A stretch of 64,000 nucleotides of DNA from Symbiodinium natans (lineage: Eukaryota; Sar; Dinophyceae; Suessiales; Symbiodiniaceae), in assembly GCA_905221605.1 (NCBI GenBank), contig CAJNDS010002107.1:62001-126000 (forward strand), in the 5' to 3' direction. A program made the translations under genes and the position numbers. Below are positions 56,331 to 64,000 of the stretch, in pieces. The stretch's first letter is position 1. Every line of letters begins with the position of its first letter. A model generated the notes under the pieces. It ran no database searches and was not told where the DNA came from. It saw nothing but the letters and a program-made list of their open reading frames with translations.

Positions 56331-57485
56331 TCAAGCAGCTCGTGTAAAAGCGCTTCGAAACATCCACGCTGCAAATGAAAGGACCATGACCATGAACCCG
56401 AAACACCCATATCCCCGAAGGTCACAAAACTTGTGGAAAAAGTACCAAGCAATCGGCCAATGCTGCAGCACGAAAGAATTGCAAGTCGTCCACCAGCGAT
56501 GCCAGGTACTCAAAGGAGCGGCTTTTTCGGGGAAAAGATCCCAGGAGACATTCACGGCCGGAATGTGCGCAAGAACTTGATGCAAAGTTTCCAGAATTTG
56601 GTCATGCTCTGCTTCCAAGTTCATGGCCATAAGTTCCCACACTGGATTGGCCCATTGAGGCACGAAATCAACCGTGAACGTTTCAAACTCCATGACGAGC
56701 ATGCCCGATGAATGCAGCAAAAGGTTAGTCTGATAACTTGCGAAACTGCCGTTCAGACGCACCTCGTAGTCGTGCAAAGTCAGAAAAGGCATGTCAGCGC
56801 TGATGTGGAATACATTTTGGTGCCACTGCTGCAGCATTGCCGAGCGGTTCAAACGCGTAGCAGCTCGCCCCTCGGGCGAGACCAGCCAACCTGCCAGTGT
56901 CTCATGGCGGGCGGCTGCCACTCGCCCATGCACTCGATGGGCATGGACATCAATGAGATCCACACCCCGCCACGCAGCCTCCGCAGCAGTCAATGTAGTA
57001 GTGGTCACGCCGACGGCCGCTGAGGACAACACTGTCGTTAGCTCCGTCCCTTTGGATACAACAGTGGCCGCCGCTTGGCCCACTGCCTCTGAAACCAAAG
57101 CTGCAGAGCCCAGAATGTTGACGAGATGGTGTATTGCGCCATGGTTGCCAAACAGAAACATCAGGGCCAAGAAACTTGTCATTCGGCCCCAAAACATTCG
57201 AGGAAAACGGGGCCACTTTAACCATCGCGAAGCGGCACTACGGCGCCTGCGGCCGGGACCGCTTGGGCGGGGGTTTTGGTCCGCGGCCCCGGCCCTTGGC
57301 AGAACTGGCTGACCTGATGGCTCGGGGCTCGGGGGCCTGAGAACTGCCGCGCTCCACCTCGGTTTTGTCGCAGGAGATACCGCCGGCCCTGGAGTCAGAC
57401 TCCGCTTCCTGCCAAGTCGTCGGCCATTGGTAGGGTGCACGGAGCTCGCCACGGGGGCGCGCTTCGGCACCGGAGCGGTTTCCAT
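56331..57485 (-). CDS. Retrotransposon ORF4: predicted membrane protein of unknown function
   Basis: 384 residues from an ATG. The first 248 nt overlap the 3' end of the tyrosine-recombinase ORF in another frame. Residues 1-95 are basic and Pro-rich, matching the region shared with the recombinase tail. A hydrophobic stretch at about 103-135, an Ala/Thr/Val-rich segment to 170, then a Trp-rich 200-residue part with three potential N-glycosylation sequons (N213, N245, N312), and a C-terminal hydrophobic segment at about 358-376 (GCFGFMVMVLSFAAWMF) before a short basic tail. This layout (ectodomain-like region between two membrane segments) recalls envelope-type proteins only in outline; there is no sequence signature for one. 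Known YR elements do not usually carry such an ORF. The frame is long and intact, which favours a real gene. Confidence 0.65.
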   Translation of the reverse strand: METAPVPKRAPVASSVHPTNGRRLGRKRSLTPGPAVSPATKPRWSAAVLRPPSPEPSGQPVLPRAGAADQNPRPSGPGRRRRSAASRWLKWPRFPRMFWGRMTSFLALMFLFGNHGAIHHLVNILGSAALVSEAVGQAAATVVSKGTELTTVLSSAAVGVTTTTLTAAEAAWRGVDLIDVHAHRVHGRVAAARHETLAGWLVSPEGRAATRLNRSAMLQQWHQNVFHISADMPFLTLHDYEVRLNGSFASYQTNLLLHSSGMLVMEFETFTVDFVPQWANPVWELMAMNLEAEHDQILETLHQVLAHIPAVNVSWDLFPEKAAPLSTWHRWWTTCNSFVLQHWPIAWYFFHKFCDLRGYGCFGFMVMVLSFAAWMFRSAFTRAA

Positions 57486-58437
57486 GCGCCTCAGCTAGCA
57501 AAGCATGCACAGGGAAATAAAGGAGCAGGTGAGCACTGACATACACCATCGCGTCCGATAAATGTTGTAATCGCATGGCCGTGCCAACCTGTGCTGCTGT
57601 GATTGGGTCAATGTATACTTTGAACGAAGTCTCGCTCGCCCAACGCCCCTCCCGCCGTACCACTGTAGGGTCCTCGCCTGCAGCAATCCGCTCGCTGGCG
57701 AACCCGGCACGAGGAGAATGAGGAGTGTACCCAATCACTACCCCTAGATCGCGCTCCACCTGCTTGAAACATCGCAAGTAAAAAGCATAACTGTAGGGAA
57801 ATAGCTTCTCACCACGCCTTGTGCATGCGACTAGGCGTCTCATCAGCTCGATCATTTCAGCATGTTTATGTGGATACAATAGCGCAAACTGTTCTCGCTT
57901 TGCTTTGGTTCCAACAGCTGTACCGAGTCTGATGACAGTGTTGTCCGATGCTCTGTAAGGCAGCAAAATAGACGAGGATGTTAATGCCAACAGCTCGGAG
58001 GGCCGGAGGCCACACGTTTGTTGCAAAATCAATCCCAGGCCCATTCGCGGAAAACCCATGTTCACCAAGTATGCCGCCCACAGTTTTGCAGGTTCGGACA
58101 ACATAGGCACTTTGTGATTGATGGGACGTGCACGTTCATAGCCTTCTGCGACTGCACGCGCCCAAACTAGAGGTTTGAAGCGAGGGAAGAAAAACTCAAC
58201 AGCACACATGGTCGTGACAAAACGTGATTTGCCAATGCTGCATGCCTCTTTCCACTCCACCAACAAATCATCAAACTCCTCTTGTTTTGAAGGTGAATAC
58301 CGGGCTTCATCCAACCATTGAACAAAAACTGCAGCATGTCGCTGATAAGTTGATAAAGTCTTGGTGCTGACCCTGGCGGCCTGATGACGATCAAGCCTGC
58401 GGGGGCCGCAACAACTTTTGCCTTGGAATATACTCAT
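57238..58437 (-). CDS. Retrotransposon tyrosine recombinase
   Basis: 399 residues from an ATG that overlaps the end of the RT ORF by 47 nt in another frame. Residues about 20-110 form the SAM-like DNA-binding part. The catalytic part has Arg145 (CGLRPSELLAL), a Lys in TKAKRE (178 or 180), the H240-x-x-R243 motif (YTPHSPRAGF), Trp266 in GRW at the usual His/Trp site, and the nucleophile Tyr275 (FKVYID). All core catalytic residues of the family are present, so the enzyme is probably active. It integrates a circular DNA intermediate. The last 100 residues are a basic, Pro/Gly-rich tail, encoded where ORF4 overlaps. Confidence 0.9.
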   Translation of the reverse strand: MSIFQGKSCCGPRRLDRHQAARVSTKTLSTYQRHAAVFVQWLDEARYSPSKQEEFDDLLVEWKEACSIGKSRFVTTMCAVEFFFPRFKPLVWARAVAEGYERARPINHKVPMLSEPAKLWAAYLVNMGFPRMGLGLILQQTCGLRPSELLALTSSSILLPYRASDNTVIRLGTAVGTKAKREQFALLYPHKHAEMIELMRRLVACTRRGEKLFPYSYAFYLRCFKQVERDLGVVIGYTPHSPRAGFASERIAAGEDPTVVRREGRWASETSFKVYIDPITAAQVGTAMRLQHLSDAMVYVSAHLLLYFPVHALLAEAHGNRSGAEARPRGELRAPYQWPTTWQEAESDSRAGGISCDKTEVERGSSQAPEPRAIRSASSAKGRGRGPKPPPKRSRPQAP

Positions 58438-61400
58438 GTTGTCTTGAGAGCATGTCTGCCGGCATCATTGCCGACTCCACCCATGGTAAAAAGAGCCGAA
58501 TAGCTGACACTAGAAGTGATGATGTTTTCATCCGCCACAAGCGATTGAGTGGCCACGACGTTGATCGCCCCTTTGCGTGCGACCAAGCGCACGGTTGATT
58601 GTCTTGTAAGCTAATAACAAAGTGCCTGTGCGCAGACGGTCTCACACTAAGCAGTCGGGCCAATCTCACGACAGCTCTGGCTTCGCCAAGCGTGATGTGA
58701 TCCACTGTTTTCCAGCGTCCCCAAGCCATTGGAAGCCACCTAGCCTTTCCCTCGTTTTGGAATATTTCATTCGGTAGTAGTGAAAAAGGCTTGGAAGCTT
58801 TAATCGGCCGCTCGGGGAACTTCAAACCCGTGAAATCTCCAGAAAGGCGAGACACAGAACGGCTCTGCGATTCCCCATACTCTAAAATTTGTTCGATTGC
58901 CGCCCTTGAAACATCACGAACTGTGATCCCATAACCGCCTGCATCAACTTCGCTGTTTCCCATTGCATCGGTAGCAAAAATTGTGGTAGCTAATGGCGCT
59001 CCGGCGTCATAGAACAACCACGGTGCTGCGTAGCTCATTGCCAGGACTTCTCGCCTGGCACTGGGCCACCACCGAATAGTCTCATTTGGGTGGGCATCCA
59101 ACATCCGATAAACTGCGTGCGGTATGCTCAGCAAATCTCTGTTTAGCAAAGCAGCAAACACCCACACCCCAAGCACAGCTCGCAACACCTCCACATCTAT
59201 CCAAACTGGCACTGCCAGCTCCTTCAAGGCATCAGCGAGCAGCGCCCATTTGTCATCTGGCAGTTTGAATCGAGCTGGCCTCGCTACGGGCTGGTAACCC
59301 ACGACCTTCTGGACGTCTGCGGCCTGCACACGCTCGGGCACAATAAAGCCTGCATCTTCCAGCCCCTCTGCCAGAAAATGCATCACACGATCGGCATGAA
59401 TGTCCGAACTGGTTCCTGTTGATATGGTCACTGCATCATCCACATGAAGATAGACCGCCCCTTGGTGATCGTGTATATGTACATGCCTCCCCAAACAGAT
59501 ATCCTCGTTCAGAATGGAAATAGCTGGTGATGTAGCGGACCCCATTCGTGACCCATAACATGAAACCTTCTTGGCTAAGTGGCTACTTTGCGCAGAACTC
59601 GTAGGACCAATTTCGTTGTGTGCAAGATAGCGAAGCTCATGAAACACCATGTCGGCAATGGCATACGCATATTCGGAAACATACTTGCGTTGATAACGCT
59701 GACATTCGGAACTATGTTCGAGATGCCCTGGGCACCATAAACCCTCCAAGCGAAACCCCTGGGAACAATTTGTCGAAATGCATGTGGGGCTCATGTCCGC
59801 ACCTCCGAAAGCGCATTGATGATGATGTGCTCGCATCGCTCCAACACGACCTTCAAACTCCAGCATTTCGGCGGTGACAAACAAACTTGGATGCGGAGCC
59901 TCACCTGGATCATCCGGATGAGCAAGGAAAAACCTTCCGCCAGCTGCACACACAGCTTCAGCCATTGCCAGAAAATTCACAAACAAAGCATTCGTTCTTC
60001 TGATCTGTGTTTGCTCTGCAGAATTGAGACCTGGACATCCCCAAAAGCGTTCCCGGCTCCGCAAGAGTCGAAGCCCTGTCACAGAATCATTGACTCTTGT
60101 ATCGCTCAAAGTACCGCTCGGAGGACTGCCCCCAATCACGTCAATCAATCCTTCATGAGCCGCCACAAGAAACTTGTGCACAAGAGCTGGGTTCGTGAAA
60201 TCCCACCTGCTGTCAATGGCCACATCGGCGGAGATCACCAGCAGAGTGAGGCCTTGCGCTTGCGCCATGGTTTCCAGCCAATCACAGATGTCACCATGAC
60301 GTCGATCACCCATGAAGCACAACAAGACTACTAACACTCGGAATGAGGAAGATCGTGCACTCCGCAGTATCTCAATCCACTCTTCCGGCGAGCATTCGGA
60401 ATCCCTGCCTGCTGCCGTCGCAAGGCACGTGGCATCAGCATCGCCGTGCGTTGGAGCCGCATGCAAATGAGCCAAACCCTCTGCCCGTTGACGGTTTGCA
60501 CGGTTCACATTCAAGTGTTGTGATGCAAGCAAAGTGATTCCAATGTAGCGCAAATTGATCAACATCAGAATGTGCACCGAATGAGTACAGCCCATTGGAA
60601 GCCGCATGTACTGCGCAGAAACCAAAGTTGTTACATCAATCTGGGATCGAAAATCGTCTGGGAGGCAGTCCCACACGTGGAATGCCCGAATCGGTGGAGT
60701 AGAAAACCATGGCCATAACCACTCCGGTGTGAGGACATACGTGAAAGCATTACTTTCATCACATGCGGAGCATGCCAAGTTGTCCGAAGGAATATGGATC
60801 CTGGTGATTGCTCCGCCTCCTCCCATGCCTAATTCAGCTCTGTACCGCGGATCTTCGAACATGTAGTTGGCGGGGCAGCACATCAGCAGTTTTCGGAGTT
60901 TGGATGGGTCCTTCTTCGGCACAACGGTGAAACCTGCTACCGCGCGACAGCTCGCCCAGGGCGCCCAGCGCCACATTTGTTTAGGCAAGTCTGGCCGTTG
61001 GAAATACGACACAAATTCTTCCATGGACCCTCCAATGAAACCGTACTGCTCCGAAATCTCGCGAAAAATGATGCTGGACTTTCCTGCGGTGTCAACTACA
61101 TTCGTCTCCAAAGCATAATGTTCAGCCTCTTGCGGTGGCAGAGCTTGAAGCATAGGAACTACATGGTTTGTTTTGGGCTCATCAATCGAATTGGCCACGA
61201 TGGGTACTTGATTGACTCTGTTCTTCTTCATTCTGACATACCCACCATCAGCTTGTGCAAATTTTACCAGCTGCGTTGCTGCCGAAAAGGGCTCTTGAGG
61301 AGCCCCGTGGGCGCCTGTCGTGCCTAAGCACCGGCGCGCCTTAGCAAAGCGAGCAGCCTCGGAGAGAATCGTAGCTACTGCTTGCTTGACCGCTGGCCTG

Positions 61401-61696
61401 TGTTGATCAATCGAAGGAGTCTTGGCCAGCGATGGCGTGCGGTCTGCAAGAGGTTTGCCATCATCTAAGCCGTTCGCAACTGCAATCATTTTGACAGCAA
61501 TCTTCCACACCTCCATGCGTTTTTGATGGCGGCGTCTGATGCGTGAGGAAGTGCTGTCACTCTTGACCGGTCTCGGTGGGACCGGCAACGGTGTCAACCT
61601 TTGCAGGGACGGTTGTTGATCATAGAATTGTGTCCACACATCAGCCGCCGGGAATGTGCGACAAGCTCCGTCCTCTGTTGCACTCGATATGGGCAC
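58391..61696 (-). CDS. Retrotransposon reverse transcriptase/RNase H polyprotein with methyltransferase-like insert
   Basis: 1101 codons with no ATG near the start (first ATG is codon 61); the frame is continuous with the Gag-like ORF except for one TGA. RT landmarks: VPKKD at 259-263, motif A CDESNAF at 312-318, motif B RLPMGC at 365-370, motif C YLHVDD at 749-754, and the connection 800-890. RNase H: Asp910 (FATDAMG), Glu1005 (LGEA), Asp1032 (LQDN), Asp1081 (MPADMLSRQ), as in DIRS elements. About 380 residues lie between motifs B and C where about 20-40 are usual. This insert has a VVLLCFMG-like motif (456-463), GGSPPSGT (522-529), HPDDP, CAFGGADMSPTC (628-639) and GLWCPGHLEHS, matching the methyltransferase-like domain of DIRS-type elements. 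The catalytic status of that domain is unknown. Replicates the element by reverse transcription. Confidence 0.88.
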   Translation of the reverse strand: MPISSATEDGACRTFPAADVWTQFYDQQPSLQRLTPLPVPPRPVKSDSTSSRIRRRHQKRMEVWKIAVKMIAVANGLDDGKPLADRTPSLAKTPSIDQHRPAVKQAVATILSEAARFAKARRCLGTTGAHGAPQEPFSAATQLVKFAQADGGYVRMKKNRVNQVPIVANSIDEPKTNHVVPMLQALPPQEAEHYALETNVVDTAGKSSIIFREISEQYGFIGGSMEEFVSYFQRPDLPKQMWRWAPWASCRAVAGFTVVPKKDPSKLRKLLMCCPANYMFEDPRYRAELGMGGGGAITRIHIPSDNLACSACDESNAFTYVLTPEWLWPWFSTPPIRAFHVWDCLPDDFRSQIDVTTLVSAQYMRLPMGCTHSVHILMLINLRYIGITLLASQHLNVNRANRQRAEGLAHLHAAPTHGDADATCLATAAGRDSECSPEEWIEILRSARSSSFRVLVVLLCFMGDRRHGDICDWLETMAQAQGLTLLVISADVAIDSRWDFTNPALVHKFLVAAHEGLIDVIGGSPPSGTLSDTRVNDSVTGLRLLRSRERFWGCPGLNSAEQTQIRRTNALFVNFLAMAEAVCAAGGRFFLAHPDDPGEAPHPSLFVTAEMLEFEGRVGAMRAHHHQCAFGGADMSPTCISTNCSQGFRLEGLWCPGHLEHSSECQRYQRKYVSEYAYAIADMVFHELRYLAHNEIGPTSSAQSSHLAKKVSCYGSRMGSATSPAISILNEDICLGRHVHIHDHQGAVYLHVDDAVTISTGTSSDIHADRVMHFLAEGLEDAGFIVPERVQAADVQKVVGYQPVARPARFKLPDDKWALLADALKELAVPVWIDVEVLRAVLGVWVFAALLNRDLLSIPHAVYRMLDAHPNETIRWWPSARREVLAMSYAAPWLFYDAGAPLATTIFATDAMGNSEVDAGGYGITVRDVSRAAIEQILEYGESQSRSVSRLSGDFTGLKFPERPIKASKPFSLLPNEIFQNEGKARWLPMAWGRWKTVDHITLGEARAVVRLARLLSVRPSAHRHFVISLQDNQPCAWSHAKGRSTSWPLNRLWRMKTSSLLVSAIRLFLPWVESAMMPADMLSRQHEYIPRQKLLRPPQA

Positions 61697-61762
61697 CCAT
61701 GTTCGAGTGGGCCCAGCAGGCTTGTAGGGTGCCCGATGTGGCTGCTGGGCCGGTGCCGGGAG

Positions 61763-63832
61763 TCAACCCGGCACATGTGGGACTTTGTCTGCTTTAGCCT
61801 TCGGGTGGCTCTTTGCGCCACCCCGGCCCTTGCCTTTTCCAGCTCCTTTGTCAGCCCCTTTCGCGCCAGGCCCCTTTTGAGCTCTTGCCCTTTCACGTCG
61901 CTTGTATTCGGCTTGACTGTAAGCCGATGCCTCGGTAACAAGCCAATGAGGGGCAATGTCAGTGCCTGACCCGGGGGGCTGCACTGCCAGAATGCGCATT
62001 GCGGCATCCGCATCGCCAGTTCTTTTCTTGTGAACGTACGCAGCAATTCGTCGGAGTGAAATCTCTAGCTGGTCATTGGTTCCCAGGGTTTCCAAAATTT
62101 CGTCATCTGAAGCTGCTTTGGCCAACGCGAAATCGATGGTGGATGCTTGTGTAAATAAATCAAGGTACTCATTGCTGTGCGCGCGAGCATCGATTGGGAA
62201 AAACTGGTTCACGTAGTCCCGCATACACCGCACGCCCGATGCCAGTACTGACCTGTATATTTCCGGCCCTGCGTACTGATGATCACTTGGAAGCTTGCTG
62301 TGCCAGCTTGAAATGTCACCAAGTCCAGCAGCTGTTGGCGTGATCCTTTGCCCTGAGAAAAACTCGACGGCTGACCCGGCAGTCGGCGCGGGAGTCCCAA
62401 GATCTTTCAACTGCTTCAACAAAGCATCCGTCCGCGGCGCAGATATCGTCGCATCTCCCACATAACCGTGAGCTTGCAGTACACGCAGCAAATCTCGATG
62501 AAGCGGCTCGTTGCTCTGCATTTGCACCACGCCTTCCCAAAACAGTCGCGGCCAATGTGGCACGCTGGACGACTGCTTTGACCATGATTCCAAAGCATTA
62601 TGCACTTTGGAAGCCTGTGCTTTCAACTGCGTGTCGTCCAACAAGGGGTTCACGTAATGTTGTCGATCGGGTGAAGCTGGTTGCGGTCCCTGGCGCATGT
62701 CTGGAAGAAGAAATGCATCGCGAACTGAATGAACGATTGCTCCACCATTTAACCGCACACGAGCAGTTCCATCCGTCATGCGTTCAAGGATTTCGCCTCG
62801 CAGACCCCGCAATGAGGAAGGCACGGCATCTTCTGTGAACCGCACGGCTGCACCTTGCGGGAACTCAATCGCCAGCGTGGGTGAAAAAATCTTCGATGCC
62901 ATCTCCGGATTGTTGGGCTGTGACGCTTGCTGAACTGCTGTCAACGAAAGCGGACCATCCACGTTGCTGTCTTGTGCGAACGCACGGAAAGCAGTCATCA
63001 CGGCGTTGTTCTGTGACACAGGTTCCGCGTGGCTCGAAGGAAACGGCGGTGCGCCCGGCGGCGGAGGTGGCGGGATTCCTGATTCCGTCCCCTGCGCTCG
63101 CAAGTCCTCCACCATTTTTCGCAAGCGTTCATTCTCGAGCTTCAAATCAGCTGACGCAGAAGCTTCGGAAACAGGATCGTCGCTCGCCCGCATGGCTTGA
63201 TGGGCCGCAGCTGGCACTGCAGGTGACGTTATCTCCAGCTGCTCATCTGTACATATCCATGCATACTCCCAGCCGAAGCGCCGCCACAAATCTGCCAAAA
63301 CAAGGCAGACACTTGCACTGCCTCCGAAAGCCACCTTCGTTCGAGCGGACCATTCTCCTCCTGCGAAACAGAAAAGCACAACTGCTAGCGCCATCCATGC
63401 CATGGCACAAAAACGGCGGGAAGTCCACCACACGCCGGTTTGCATCACAACCTGACCGGAAGTCTCTGGCAAGGTTGACTGAATCACTTCGTCCCAAAGG
63501 TCTTCGTCGTCGTTGATCGCATTGCATACCTGGCCAGAGGCGGTGCCTCCAGTAGAAGACTTGTAGTATTCCCAGAGCGCAGAAGACCATTCATCTGCAT
63601 CCAAGCCTAATGCTTTGCCCCCAAGGACGTCTAACAACAAGTTCTTGCCAGGAACTAACGCATTCCTCAAGTGTCGCTTCTGGTCACTCACACGGGATAG
63701 GGGAGCTCTCCCCAAGGCTTCCCGTGTTTCTGCGATTGCCGACCTGATCTGTGCATCATCACATGCTGCTTCAGCATCCAAATTTGTCAGCAATGCAACC
63801 ACTTCAGTCACTGCGGCTCTGGACACCACCAT
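61763..63832 (-). CDS. Retrotransposon ORF1: Gag-like protein with membrane segments
   Basis: 689 residues from the ATG at 63832 (context CCACCCATGG); the frame is open further to 63949, inside repeat A1, but without an ATG there. Numbering from 63949: two hydrophobic segments at about 176-198 (FCAMAWMALAVVLFCFAGG) and 205-222, a short coiled coil at 265-286, a polyproline run at 293-299, an alpha-helical Gag-like middle (440-640), and a Lys/Gly-rich basic tail at 683-725 that could bind RNA. No CCHC knuckle is visible. Position first in the element and the basic tail suggest a capsid/nucleocapsid role. It ends in TGA, and the same frame continues open into the RT ORF 66 nt later. Confidence 0.75.
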   Translation of the reverse strand: MVVSRAAVTEVVALLTNLDAEAACDDAQIRSAIAETREALGRAPLSRVSDQKRHLRNALVPGKNLLLDVLGGKALGLDADEWSSALWEYYKSSTGGTASGQVCNAINDDEDLWDEVIQSTLPETSGQVVMQTGVWWTSRRFCAMAWMALAVVLFCFAGGEWSARTKVAFGGSASVCLVLADLWRRFGWEYAWICTDEQLEITSPAVPAAAHQAMRASDDPVSEASASADLKLENERLRKMVEDLRAQGTESGIPPPPPPGAPPFPSSHAEPVSQNNAVMTAFRAFAQDSNVDGPLSLTAVQQASQPNNPEMASKIFSPTLAIEFPQGAAVRFTEDAVPSSLRGLRGEILERMTDGTARVRLNGGAIVHSVRDAFLLPDMRQGPQPASPDRQHYVNPLLDDTQLKAQASKVHNALESWSKQSSSVPHWPRLFWEGVVQMQSNEPLHRDLLRVLQAHGYVGDATISAPRTDALLKQLKDLGTPAPTAGSAVEFFSGQRITPTAAGLGDISSWHSKLPSDHQYAGPEIYRSVLASGVRCMRDYVNQFFPIDARAHSNEYLDLFTQASTIDFALAKAASDDEILETLGTNDQLEISLRRIAAYVHKKRTGDADAAMRILAVQPPGSGTDIAPHWLVTEASAYSQAEYKRRERARAQKGPGAKGADKGAGKGKGRGGAKSHPKAKADKVPHVPG

Positions 63833-63897
63833 GGGTGGATAGGCAGCGAACCCGGTCAAACTGCCATGGCAAACCAAGAATATGGAAACTAGTAAAT

Positions 63898-64000
63898 CCT
63901 GACTGAAATCCTTGAGATTCCAAGTGCGGCGCCGACAACAATCGTACAATCAAGAGTTCCCCCATCCCCAGTTTGCGTCGGGACAGGTCTCTCAGCAAAA
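63898..64000 (-). repeat. 5' repeat A1 of the retrotransposon (truncated by window)
   Basis: Identical to 55863-55965. It lies upstream of the Gag-like ORF. The outer 24 bp expected from A2 are outside the window. Confidence 0.88.

Larger units (their letters stand above)
55546..64000 (-). mobile_element. DIRS/PAT-like tyrosine-recombinase retrotransposon, nearly complete
   Basis: Read on the minus strand the order is A1 (64000-63898, cut by the window edge), Gag-like ORF, RT/RNase H polyprotein, tyrosine recombinase, membrane-protein ORF, B1 (56289-55990), A2 (55989-55863), an 18-nt spacer, and B2 (55845-55546). A1 equals A2 and B1 equals B2. This split-direct-repeat plan (A1, genes, B1, A2, B2) is known from PAT and Ngaro-type YR retrotransposons, which integrate with a recombinase instead of an integrase. 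B1 and B2 are identical over 300 bp and the main frames are open, so the copy is recent and may be active. Comparing A1 with A2, about 24 bp of A1 lie beyond 64000. Confidence 0.88.

Noticed and set aside
63804..63998. 64-codon open frame at the window end and its relatives at 55673-55963 and 56117-56452
   Set aside because: They are shadow frames of the A and B repeats of the retrotransposon and lack ATG starts.

Overview
The window looks like dinoflagellate nuclear DNA. Three things suggest this: hundreds of plant/alveolate-type TTTAGGG/CCCTAAA blocks in both orientations scattered through about 55 kb; GC as well as GT 5' splice sites with AG|G 3' splice sites in the genes that can be reconstructed; and a tyrosine-recombinase (DIRS/PAT-like) retrotransposon of a style common in dinoflagellates. 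The species cannot be named from the sequence alone.

Layout. 1-1250 is an extremely G-rich low-complexity tract. From 1.6 to about 55.5 kb the DNA is a mosaic of short telomere-like arrays, tandem repeats, small palindromic elements and short unique islands. Many islands read as single exons with plausible splice sites. The best chain is a gene for an S1 RNA-binding-domain protein (about 4.03-10.67 kb, + strand). Its short exons join in phase across introns that carry telomere-like arrays. A second chain (42.27-44.01 kb, +) looks like an RsuA/RluB-type pseudouridine synthase. Further exon-like islands lie on both strands (13-17, 26, 30, 35-39, 45 and 51 kb).

At 22.05-24.65 kb (+) is a two-exon gene with a GC-AG intron. 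It encodes a ubiquitin-like domain, a Cys/His-rich region resembling a PBZ zinc finger, and a domain resembling mono-ADP-ribosyltransferases. Its intron has no telomere-like arrays.

Non-telomeric repeats include two copies of an element with conserved hairpin-forming ends and dissimilar interiors (19.76-21.50 and 50.17-50.90 kb), a possibly related element full of GGCCAG repeats (48.55-50.12 kb), a palindromic MITE-like family (27.4, 34.6, 44.3, 52.6 kb), alternating-orientation 21-bp repeats (28.9-29.5 kb), a palindromic 17-bp minisatellite in about 93-bp higher-order units (30.9-33.4 kb), and a tandem duplication of about 595 bp built from 16-bp units (40.4-41.6 kb). An AT-rich island lies at about 11.64-13.14 kb.

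The last 8.45 kb (55546-64000, minus strand) is a nearly complete retrotransposon with split direct repeats (A1-ORFs-B1-A2-B2). It encodes a Gag-like membrane protein, a reverse transcriptase/RNase H polyprotein with a methyltransferase-like domain inserted between RT motifs B and C, a tyrosine recombinase, and an overlapping membrane protein of unknown function. The 300-bp B repeats are identical, so the insertion is young. Only about 24 bp of its 5' repeat should lie beyond the window.
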